A stretch of 21,252 nucleotides of DNA from Clostridia bacterium (GTDB lineage Bacteria; Bacillota; Clostridia; Christensenellales; Aristaeellaceae): positions 1 to 21,252 of the forward strand of contig JAKSQG010000014.1 in the NCBI GenBank assembly GCA_024404275.1, written 5' to 3'. This document shows, piece by piece, positions 15,201 through 21,252 of the stretch. The notes below the pieces were generated by a model that was given only the letters and a program-made list of their open reading frames with translations, was not told where the DNA came from and did no database searches. Position numbers and translations under genes: made by a program. The first letter of the stretch is position 1. Each line of letters begins with the position of its first letter.

Positions 15201-15229
15201 AAAAAAGATGCCTTATCGGCATCTTTTTT
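15201..15229. terminator. Bidirectional terminator between GH53 and pyruvate kinase
   Basis: The stem GATGCC (15207-15212) / GGCATC (15218-15223) with loop TTATC is flanked by A6 and T6, so it works in both directions for the two convergent genes. Confidence 0.9.
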
Positions 15230-15239
15230 GTTTATCTGA

Positions 15240-16652
15240 TTACACCTGTTCGACCTTGATGATGTTGGTATTGCCGATCTGACCATTGATCTGGCCGCCC
15301 GTCAGCACCACATTGTCGCCCTTCTGAAGACCAAGCTCCTTCTGGGCAATCTTCATATCCTGCCAGAACATAACATCCATATTGGGATATGCCTCGCACA
15401 GCACCGGCAGAACAGACCAGGAAAGGTTCAGCTTGCGCCATGCCTTGGGATCGGTAGTCGCCCCCAGAATGCAGACAGGTCCGCGGAAACGGGACACCAT
15501 GCGGGCAGTACGGCCGCTGATCGAGTTGACCACAATAGCTTTGGCTTTGACATCCACTGCCATGGAACACACCGCGTGGGAGATGGCATCCAGATTGCTG
15601 TGGATGGTAAAATCAGCCTTTTTGAAGAATTCTTCGTAGTCGATATGATTCTCGGTAAATTCGGCAATCTCCGCCATCGCTTTGACGGCCTGCACCGGGA
15701 ACTTACCCGCAGCAGTCTCACCGGAAAGCATCACGGCAGAAGAACCGTCATACACGGCATTAGCCACGTCACTGACTTCTGCACGGGTGGGACGGGGATT
15801 ATTGATCATGCTTTCCAGCATTTCCGTCGCCGTAATGACGCGCTTGCCCAGCATACGGCACTTTTCGATCAGATACTTCTGTACCGGCGGCACCTCCATG
15901 AAGGGGATCTCCACACCCAGGTCACCGCGGGCCACCATGATACCGTCAGCCACCTCGCAGATTTCGGACACGTGATCCACACCGCTGCGGTTTTCAATTT
16001 TGGCAATGATATCCACATCCTTGCCGCCGTTTGCATCCAGCAGCTCGCGGAGGCTCTGCACATCGCTCTTGCAGGAAACAAAGGAAGCCGCGACAAAATC
16101 GACATCATTGGCAATGCCAAACAGGATATCTTCCTTGTCCTGTTCGGACAGATATTCATGCTTCATCACCTTGCCGGGGAAGCACATGCTCTTGCGGTTG
16201 CTCAACACACCGCCGGCCACAACACGGCAGTTGATATCATTATCCGTAATGCTTTCTACCTTCAGGGAGACCAAGCCGTTATTGACCAGCACGGTATCGC
16301 CTGCCTGCAGTTCCTTGGTCAGATTCTTATAGTTCACGGAAACGCGTTCGGCATTTCCTTCAATTTCATCCGTGGTCAGCACAAAGGGCGCGCCATCCTG
16401 CAGCGTCACCTTACCCTCTGCAAACGTTTTGATGCGGTATTCGGGGCCTTTGGTATCCAGCATGATAGCAATCGGCAGACCCAATTCTTCACGCACCTGC
16501 TTGATGGCATTGATCTTCTTCAGATGTTCTTCATGGGAACCGTGAGAAAAGTTCAGGCGGGCCACGTTCATGCCGGCCAGGCAAAGCTCTTTCAGTGTTT
16601 CAATGTTTTCACTGGAAGGGCCGATAGTGCAAATGATCTTGGTCTTACGCAT
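15240..16652 (-). CDS. pyk: Pyruvate kinase
   Basis: This 470-residue cytoplasmic enzyme catalyses the last glycolytic step, phosphoenolpyruvate plus ADP to pyruvate plus ATP. The N-terminal TKIICTIGPSS and ARLNFSHG (31-38, with Arg32, Asn34, Ser36), the B-domain hinge LDTKGPEYRIKTF (65-77), IIAKIEN (215-221, catalytic Lys218), the substrate loop MVARGDLGVE (239-248) and ITATEMLESM (273-282) are all present. The last has Glu in place of the more usual Gln. The C-terminal regulatory domain is complete, with no extra PEP-utilising domain. The frame opens nine bases earlier at 16661, but that ATG abuts AGGAGG with no spacing; ATG 16652 has correct spacing. Transcribed alone from a good promoter. 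Confidence 0.97.
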   Translation of the reverse strand: MRKTKIICTIGPSSENIETLKELCLAGMNVARLNFSHGSHEEHLKKINAIKQVREELGLPIAIMLDTKGPEYRIKTFAEGKVTLQDGAPFVLTTDEIEGNAERVSVNYKNLTKELQAGDTVLVNNGLVSLKVESITDNDINCRVVAGGVLSNRKSMCFPGKVMKHEYLSEQDKEDILFGIANDVDFVAASFVSCKSDVQSLRELLDANGGKDVDIIAKIENRSGVDHVSEICEVADGIMVARGDLGVEIPFMEVPPVQKYLIEKCRMLGKRVITATEMLESMINNPRPTRAEVSDVANAVYDGSSAVMLSGETAAGKFPVQAVKAMAEIAEFTENHIDYEEFFKKADFTIHSNLDAISHAVCSMAVDVKAKAIVVNSISGRTARMVSRFRGPVCILGATTDPKAWRKLNLSWSVLPVLCEAYPNMDVMFWQDMKIAQKELGLQKGDNVVLTGGQINGQIGNTNIIKVEQV

Positions 16653-16681
16653 GGTTTGCATCCTCCTTTGTTCCTGTTTCC

Positions 16682-16710
16682 ATTATACAGTTTTTTTGCC
16701 TCTGTCGCAA
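16682..16710 (-). promoter_or_regulatory. Promoter of pyruvate kinase
   Basis: The minus strand reads TTGCGA (16705-16710), a 17-base spacer and a perfect TATAAT (16682-16687), 30 bases upstream of the chosen start. Confidence 0.8.
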
Positions 16711-16737
16711 TAGTGCAAAAGCGGAATCCATCCTATC

Positions 16738-16766
16738 TTGACGGAAAAGAAAATACGGCATACAAT
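16738..16766 (+). promoter_or_regulatory. Promoter of the rhomboid-like/SGNH operon
   Basis: TTGACG (16738-16743), a 17-base spacer and TACAAT (16761-16766) each differ from consensus at one position. It is back to back with the pyruvate kinase promoter, with 27 bases between the two -35 boxes. Confidence 0.82.
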
Positions 16767-16794
16767 AGTACGGAATCATGAAAGGGGTTATTAT

Positions 16795-17481
16795 ATGCAA
16801 AAGCTGATCAACAGCCTTGAAAGAAAGCTGTACCGTTACCGCATCCCGCCCATTATGAAGTATATCATTTATGCCATGGCGGGTGTTTTTGTGCTCGACC
16901 TGTTGTTTGCCTCCTCTACCGCCTATTCCTATCGTTTCAGCCTCATCAGCCATCTAATGCTCAGCACCAACGCCATCCTGCATGGTCAGATCTGGCGTCT
17001 GGTAACATGGATCTTTATTCCGGACAGCAGCAGCATGCTATGGCTTTTGCTGAGCCTGTACTTTTACTTCATGGTCGGTACAACATTGGAAAACCGTTGG
17101 GGCACCCGCCGCTTTCTGATCTATCTGGTCATTGGCGCTGTTGCCAACATTATCGGCGCATTTGTGGCCCATCTGCTGTGCGGCTATGGCATCGGCACCA
17201 ATGCTTATCTGTTCTATTCGCTTTTCCTGGCATTTGCCGCGCTGTATCCGGACGCGGAATTTCTGCTGTTTTTTGTGTTGCCGGTCAAAGCCAAGTGGCT
17301 GGCGCTGATCGATCTGCTCTACTTCCTTTCCGCCATCTTCTTCGGTGGTCTCCAGATGCGCTGCGCCGCCATTGCTTCCTTAGTCAATGTCATGCTGTTC
17401 TTCGGCGATGACCTTTACCGTCTCTGCCGCAGAACGATTGATCAATTCAACCGCCGCAGGTCTTTTCACAATTACAGATAA
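16795..17481 (+). CDS. Rhomboid-fold membrane protein, apparently without protease active site
   Basis: This 228-residue protein has about six hydrophobic helices. The order of segments matches rhomboids: a long first helix (22-40), HGQIWRLVTWIFIP (63-76), a helix plus LENRWGTRRFLIYLVIGAVA (98-117), and later helices. Active rhomboids have a GxSG serine motif at the start of TM4; here the equivalent stretch is GYGIGTNAYLFY (130-141) with no Ser in place. The catalytic His of TM6 is not seen in the last helix (AAIASLVNVMLFFGDD). It is therefore probably a non-catalytic member, which in known cases handles membrane-protein quality control or trafficking. The frame opens at 16738, but ATG 16795 follows AAAGGGG at seven bases. 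It precedes the SGNH gene by 11 bases. Confidence 0.78.
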   Translation: MQKLINSLERKLYRYRIPPIMKYIIYAMAGVFVLDLLFASSTAYSYRFSLISHLMLSTNAILHGQIWRLVTWIFIPDSSSMLWLLLSLYFYFMVGTTLENRWGTRRFLIYLVIGAVANIIGAFVAHLLCGYGIGTNAYLFYSLFLAFAALYPDAEFLLFFVLPVKAKWLALIDLLYFLSAIFFGGLQMRCAAIASLVNVMLFFGDDLYRLCRRTIDQFNRRRSFHNYR

Positions 17482-17492
17482 GGAGAATCACC

Positions 17493-18635
17493 ATGAACGA
17501 TCAAAAATGGGTGGCTGTCTGGGGTTGTGCCCCTTCCATTGCCGAGCCGCGTCCTGCACGCTACGCAAAGAACATCACGCTTCGCTATATTCTCCGTGCA
17601 CCGTTCGACGGTACAGCCATCCGTCTTCATTTTTCCAACATCGGCAGTGATAGCCCTGTCACGCTGAGCCGTGTTGTGGCAGCTCCCGTTACCGAGGGAA
17701 ATATCATCGATCCCGCCGCCGCAGTCACCGTCACCTTCAAAAACGAAAATAAGGGCATCCTTCCCGCAGGCGGCACGCTGAAAAGTGATGAACTGCCACT
17801 TGCGATCAAGGGCGGCAGCGATTTTGCTGTCAGCATCTATCTGGAAGAACTGACCCACATGGCTTCCGGTACCAATTGTACCGGTCCTCTCAGCCGCGCA
17901 TTCTTCGCCGAAGGCAGCTATGCCGAAGCTGCGCAGATGGCCACTGCCGCTACGGCTGATACCGCCACCTTCTTCTTCCTGGATACGGTGGAAATGCTGA
18001 GCAGTGCCGATTGCCACGCAGTGGTCTGCTTCGGCGACAGCATTACCGCCCAGTCCTGGCCCGACTATCTGCTGCTGCGGGTGCTGCGCGATGCCGATAA
18101 CCGCACTGCCGTGGTGCGCCGCGGTATCGGCGGCGGACGCGTACTGCGGGCCTATCATCATGTTAAAAACCGTCATTATGGTCCCGCGGGTCTGGAACGC
18201 TTTGAAAAAGAAATCAGTGCTGCCGGGGTAGACAGCGTTATCATCCTGCACGGCGTCAACGACATCATTCATCCCGAAGGCAGCGAATTCCGTCCCTGGA
18301 GCGATCTTCCCACCGCGGAGGAACTGATCAACGGACTTCGCTTCTATGTGACAAAAGGTCATGAAATGGGCAAGCGCGTTTACCTTGCCACCATCATGAC
18401 CATCAAAAACTGGTCCTCCTTCGTCCCCCTGCGCGATGACCTCCGCCATCAGGTCAACGATTGGATCCGCACACAAACCGAAGCAGACGGCGTTGTGGAT
18501 TTTGACGCCGCCTGCCGCCGGGCAGACGATCCCGACCTGCGTATTCCCGAATACGACAGCGGCGACCACCTGCACCCCAGTCTGGCCGGTGCAGAGCACA
18601 TGGCGGAAAGCGTTCCCGAAGCTTATATCAAATAA
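17493..18635 (+). CDS. SGNH/GDSL hydrolase with N-terminal beta domain
   Basis: This 380-residue protein has no signal peptide. Residues 1-165 form a beta-rich domain (ITLRYILRAPFDGTAIRLHFSN and so on) of the kind that precedes the catalytic domain in a group of SGNH esterases. Residues 176-380 are the hydrolase: block I CFGDSIT with Ser183, block II GIGGG (211-215), block III GVND (254-257, oxyanion Asn256), and block V DHLHP with Asp358 and His361. All catalytic residues are there. Likely substrates are acyl or acetyl esters of sugars or lipids; none can be named. AAGGAGAA supports the start. Co-transcribed with the rhomboid-like protein. Confidence 0.88.
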   Translation: MNDQKWVAVWGCAPSIAEPRPARYAKNITLRYILRAPFDGTAIRLHFSNIGSDSPVTLSRVVAAPVTEGNIIDPAAAVTVTFKNENKGILPAGGTLKSDELPLAIKGGSDFAVSIYLEELTHMASGTNCTGPLSRAFFAEGSYAEAAQMATAATADTATFFFLDTVEMLSSADCHAVVCFGDSITAQSWPDYLLLRVLRDADNRTAVVRRGIGGGRVLRAYHHVKNRHYGPAGLERFEKEISAAGVDSVIILHGVNDIIHPEGSEFRPWSDLPTAEELINGLRFYVTKGHEMGKRVYLATIMTIKNWSSFVPLRDDLRHQVNDWIRTQTEADGVVDFDAACRRADDPDLRIPEYDSGDHLHPSLAGAEHMAESVPEAYIK

Positions 18636-18642
18636 CCGAAAT

Positions 18643-18671
18643 GCCCGTGCCTCAACAAGGCCGGGCTTTTT
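18643..18671 (+). terminator. Terminator after the SGNH gene
   Basis: The stem GCCCG-T-GCC (18643-18651) pairs with GGC-CGGGC (18659-18666) with one bulged T and a 7-base loop, then TTTTT. It starts eight bases after the stop codon. Confidence 0.8.
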
Positions 18672-18736
18672 GATTGTCAATTTGCTTGCCCGTCAGTTAA
18701 AGTGGATTTGCCTCAAATTTGTGTATCTTTCCGCAC

Positions 18737-18765
18737 TTGACAACCGCATTATCCATCTATATAAT
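18737..18765 (+). promoter_or_regulatory. Consensus promoter of the FAD oxidoreductase gene, followed by two further TATAAT boxes
   Basis: TTGACA (18737-18742), 17 bases and TATAAT (18760-18765) are an exact match. TATAAT recurs at 18770-18775 and 18780-18785, at exact 10-base steps. Only the first has the optimal distance from the -35. RBS AGAAAGGA follows, and the gene starts at 18809. Confidence 0.88.
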
Positions 18766-18808
18766 AATATATAATAACATATAATACATTGCAGAAAGGA
18801 CGGCTTTT

Positions 18809-20113
18809 ATGAAAACAATTTCCTTGTCCAAAGAAGTGCCTGTCATCGATCATTTTGATACCGTGGTCTGCGGCGGCGGTCCTGCCGGCTGGGTTGCGGC
18901 ATTGGCTGCAGCGCGTGCCGGAAAAAAGACCGCGCTGATTGAGCGTTTTGGCTTTCTCGGCGGTACTGCCACTGCCGGATATGTGATCCCGCTGAGCGGC
19001 TGTTTTTTCCATGGAGAACGTGTGGTGGGCGGCATCACCTGGGAGTTTATCACCCGCATGACAGAACGTAAGGCCGCGCAGGTGGAGCTGCCCAAGGGGC
19101 ATGTTTCGCTTGACCCGGAAGCATACAAACTTCTTGCCTGGCAGATGGTAGAAGAAGCCGGAGTAACGATCTATTCCAATGCCTACCTTTCCGGCTGCCA
19201 TACCGATGGCCGTCATGTGACCCATGTATTCTTTGAAAGCAAAAACGGCACCGAAGCCATCGAAGGCGATGTCTTCATTGATGCCACGGGCGACGGCGAT
19301 CTGTGCCACATGGCAAACGTGCAGATGCTGCCGCAAACAAACGAATTGCAGCCTCTGAGCATGTGTTTCCTGCTGAGCGGGGTCGATACAAGCACCGATC
19401 TGCTTCGGGATCACATCCGTCATGACGGTGTCAAGTGCAAGCAGTCCGTGGTCACCGAAATTCACGATAAGCTTCAGTCACTTGTCGGAACGACCGATGT
19501 GCCGCAGTTTGGCGGCCCCTGGTTCAATGTTTTGGAATGCGGCGATCTGCTGACGGTCAACATCACCAGAAGCGGCTCCAACGCAGCCGACCGTGCCGAG
19601 CTGACCCACGCTGAAGCACAGATGCGCAAGGATGCTTTCCGGCTGGTCGAACTGCTGAAGGAAAACTTCCCAGAGTTCAAAAACGCCGTCATTGCCGCCA
19701 CAGCAGTCAGCGGCGGCGTCAGAGAAACGCGTCATATCCGTGCCCTGCACACGCTGAAGGGACAGGATATCCAGTCCAGCGCCACCTATCCGGATTCCGT
19801 CGCCTGCTGCTCACATCCGATGGATATCCATTGTGCCGGAGACAACGACCAAATTCTGATCCACCTCAACGCAGCGGGTCGTATCCCCTTCAGAACCATG
19901 GTACCGTTTGAATATGACAACCTGTTGGCCGCCGGACGCTGCATTTCCGCCGACCGCGAAGCTTACGCTTCCATGCGCGTACAAGCCAATGTCATGGCAC
20001 TGGGCGAAGCTGCGGGCATTGCCTCCTCGCTTTATAACCCCGGTGATTCCTTCGCGTCTGTGGACATTGACAAGCTTCATGAGCTGCTGGACAAAGCCGG
20101 CTGCATTTATTGA
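18809..20113 (+). CDS. FAD-dependent oxidoreductase (FAD_oxidored/PF12831-like)
   Basis: This 434-residue soluble flavoprotein has an N-terminal Rossmann motif VVCGGGPAGWVAALAAARAG (19-38). The family-typical ERFGFLGGTATAG (45-57) follows, then a second FAD contact IDATGDGDLCHMA, and a C-terminal NLLAAGRCISADREAYASMR, the usual FAD-binding end of this family. No transmembrane segment or iron-sulfur motif is seen. The substrate is unknown; relatives are commonly found near sugar-catabolism genes, but this gene has its own promoter and terminator. Start supported by AGAAAGGAC upstream. Confidence 0.88.
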   Translation: MKTISLSKEVPVIDHFDTVVCGGGPAGWVAALAAARAGKKTALIERFGFLGGTATAGYVIPLSGCFFHGERVVGGITWEFITRMTERKAAQVELPKGHVSLDPEAYKLLAWQMVEEAGVTIYSNAYLSGCHTDGRHVTHVFFESKNGTEAIEGDVFIDATGDGDLCHMANVQMLPQTNELQPLSMCFLLSGVDTSTDLLRDHIRHDGVKCKQSVVTEIHDKLQSLVGTTDVPQFGGPWFNVLECGDLLTVNITRSGSNAADRAELTHAEAQMRKDAFRLVELLKENFPEFKNAVIAATAVSGGVRETRHIRALHTLKGQDIQSSATYPDSVACCSHPMDIHCAGDNDQILIHLNAAGRIPFRTMVPFEYDNLLAAGRCISADREAYASMRVQANVMALGEAAGIASSLYNPGDSFASVDIDKLHELLDKAGCIY

Positions 20114-20123
20114 CCAAACAAAA

Positions 20124-20147
20124 ACCGGCTGCCTCACGGCAGCCGGT
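20124..20147. terminator. Terminator between the FAD oxidoreductase and barstar genes
   Basis: A perfect 10-bp stem ACCGGCTGCC (20124-20133) / GGCAGCCGGT (20138-20147) with loop TCAC. On the minus strand TTTTGTTTGG follows, making a good terminator for the barnase-barstar unit. On the plus strand the tail GCTTTC is weaker. Confidence 0.85.
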
Positions 20148-20151
20148 GCTT

Positions 20152-20418
20152 TCAGTGAATCGTCACGCGGATAAATTCATTTTCTTCCGCCGCATCCTGC
20201 AGCATACGGATCAATGAGTTTCCCCAGCGGTCAAACTTTTCCCGCAGGCTATCGGCATTCTCGATTGTCAGTTCAATATCCCGGGCTTCCGTCAGCGCAT
20301 CATACAGTGCGTCAAGATTGGAAGCATACTCCTCGCTGAGCTCCAACGCGTCATGCAGGGCCTTTCTTGCTTCGGTTCTGCTCTCCCACAGAGCGGCATC
20401 CAGGCAAATTGTCCGCAT
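20152..20418 (-). CDS. Barstar-family ribonuclease inhibitor
   Basis: This 88-residue cytoplasmic protein has the length of barstar (89). It would bind and block the barnase-type RNase encoded directly upstream, protecting the producer from its own enzyme before export. The core motif EEYASNLDALYDALTEARDIEL (28-49 region) aligns with barstar YYGENLDALWDCLTG, keeping the two aspartates (barstar Asp35 and Asp39) that contact the barnase active site; barstar Tyr29 appears replaced by Glu and Trp38 by Tyr. The C-terminus ends in a short strand (FIRVTIH), as in barstar. Start ATG 20418 lies one base after the barnase stop codon, with GGAGGTGA upstream, so translation is coupled to the toxin gene. 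Confidence 0.88.
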   Translation of the reverse strand: MRTICLDAALWESRTEARKALHDALELSEEYASNLDALYDALTEARDIELTIENADSLREKFDRWGNSLIRMLQDAAEENEFIRVTIH

Positions 20419-20419
20419 C

Positions 20420-21115
20420 TTATTTCACCTCCGTAAAGGTCTCATAGTGATCATTGGTATAATAGATCTTGCCATTTTTGCCGATGATCAGGCGTTCTGT
20501 TCCGCGGAAACCACCATGATAATTCACATCGCATTCAATATATGTGGTATTTTCAGGCAGCTGACCTTCATAGTTGCCAAATCGGTCTCCACCGATGGAT
20601 TTGCCCGGCGCTACCTCCCACAGGTTGCCCTTGGAGCTGACCCAGCCGAGGTTCTGCGCTTTGGACTTGGTAATGTAGTTGGACGGCAGTTTGCCATATA
20701 AACGATAGTATGCCGCTACCTCTTCCGGCGTATCATAGGTACCGTTTTTATCAAGGACCGGTGCTTCCTACGGTACTTCGTAACGGCTCCAAAGGCTGAC
20801 ACCGTCATCGGTATAGTATGCCAGCTTGCCCTCTTCCTGTTGAATCAGGGCATCCTGTTCAGAAAGGATAACGATGCCATCGGCATCCATTTCCCACATT
20901 CCCTTTTCCGTAACCACCTGTTTGGCGGTGGTATCGGTCAGGGTGTAGGTGCCGTCTTCTTCAAAGCTGAGCAGCTTTTCCGCTTCCTTGAAGGTGATTA
21001 CACTGCTGCCGTCCGTGTAGCTTTCCTCCTGCCAGAGACCCACAGGAAACACCGTTTCCCCCAGTGCAGGCAGCACAAGCAGCAGACACAGCAGCAGACA
21101 CAATAATTTCTTCAT
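20420..21115 (-). CDS. Secreted barnase-family ribonuclease with N-terminal lipocalin-like domain; in-frame TAG at codon 116
   Basis: The reading frame encodes 231 residues if codon 116 (TAG, minus strand of 20768-20770) is read. Residues 1-19 are a Sec signal (LVLPALGE). Residues 24-115 are a small beta domain with VGLWQEESY, FEEDGTYTLTD and KGMWEMDADGIVIL, resembling lipocalin-like modules. Residues 117-231 are a full barnase domain: LPSNYITKSKAQNLGW, then APGKSIGGDRF, IECDVNY with Glu194 (barnase Glu73), GFRGTERL with Arg204 and Arg208 (Arg83, Arg87), and DHYETF with His223 (His102). Lys150 matches Lys27. It would cut single-stranded RNA. The barnase part has no ATG, GTG or TTG near its start, so it cannot be made as a separate gene. 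Stop is TAA at 20420-20422. With a conventional reading, the toxin is lost while its inhibitor is kept. Confidence 0.88.
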
Positions 21116-21162
21116 GCATTTTATCTCCGTTTTTCATTTTCGGTCCTACGACCATCCACCAC

Positions 21163-21191
21163 ATTATAGCAAAACACCGCAATGATTTCAA
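21163..21191 (-). promoter_or_regulatory. Promoter of the barnase-barstar unit
   Basis: The minus strand reads TTGAAA (21186-21191), a 17-base spacer and TATAAT (21163-21168). The leader then has GGAGATAAA before ATG 21115. Confidence 0.82.
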
Positions 21192-21212
21192 TTGATTTAA
21201 CAGGAGGTTTTC

Positions 21213-21252
21213 ATGAACAAGCTCTTATCCTGTTCCGAACGCATCGGCTGCA
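21213..21252 (+). CDS. Start of an unidentified gene (3' end beyond window)
   Basis: ATG 21213 is preceded by a perfect AGGAGG (21202-21207) at five bases, and the frame is open to the window edge (MNKLLSCSERIGC). Thirteen codons are too few to identify it. It diverges from the barnase gene. No convincing plus-strand promoter was seen in the 97 bases between them. Confidence 0.6.
   Translation, partial: MNKLLSCSERIGC

Noticed and set aside
1..21252. CRISPR arrays, insertion sequences, phage genes, riboswitches
   Set aside because: No regularly spaced repeats, transposase-like proteins, terminal repeats or recognisable riboswitch cores were seen; intergenic stretches are short and explained by promoters and terminators.

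Overview
The window looks like a chromosomal segment of an anaerobic, carbohydrate-fermenting Bacillota (Clostridia-type gut or rumen bacterium). This is inferred from strong AGGAGG-type ribosome binding sites, textbook TTGACA-17-TATAAT promoters, U-tract terminators, an MsmX/UgpC-type sugar ATPase and a moderate GC content (roughly 50-55% by eye). Every secreted protein seen has a plain Sec (signal peptidase I) signal with Ala-x-Ala or similar; none has a clear lipobox. No insertion sequence, phage gene or CRISPR array was seen.

Layout. (1) 1-1240, plus strand: the 3' end of a YprB-type RNase H-like exonuclease gene, then a TPR protein. (2) 1279-2691, minus: a MATE exporter. (3) 2873-3058: a complete tRNA-Pro(GGG) unit with promoter, leader hairpin, tRNA and terminator. 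(4) 3144-12085, minus: a polysaccharide-use block with two transcription units, GH13 amylase plus GH42 beta-galactosidase, then a solute-binding protein, two MalF/MalG-type permeases and the ATPase. (5) 12202-15183, plus: a divergent operon of two small membrane proteins and a GH53 endo-beta-1,4-galactanase. (6) 15240-16652, minus: pyruvate kinase. (7) 16795-18635, plus: a rhomboid-fold membrane protein lacking the catalytic serine motif, and an SGNH hydrolase. (8) 18809-20113, plus: an FAD-dependent oxidoreductase. (9) 20152-21115, minus: a secreted barnase-type ribonuclease followed by its barstar-type inhibitor. (10) 21213-end: the start of another gene.

How it works together. GH53 would cut beta-1,4-galactan outside the cell, the binding-protein ABC transporter would import oligosaccharides, and GH42 would release galactose inside; this matches the gan (galactan) logic of Bacillus. 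The secreted GH13 enzyme and a starch-binding-like C-terminal domain on the binding protein suggest that alpha-glucans are handled by the same locus. The two arms are fired from divergent promoters that share one -35 element.

Most notable. Two genes, GH53 and barnase, each carry a single in-frame TAG codon in an otherwise intact family-level reading frame, while none of the complete genes in the window uses TAG as its terminator (all end in TAA or TGA). This suggests that UAG is a sense codon, or is efficiently read through, in this organism. Two recent nonsense mutations remain the main alternative.
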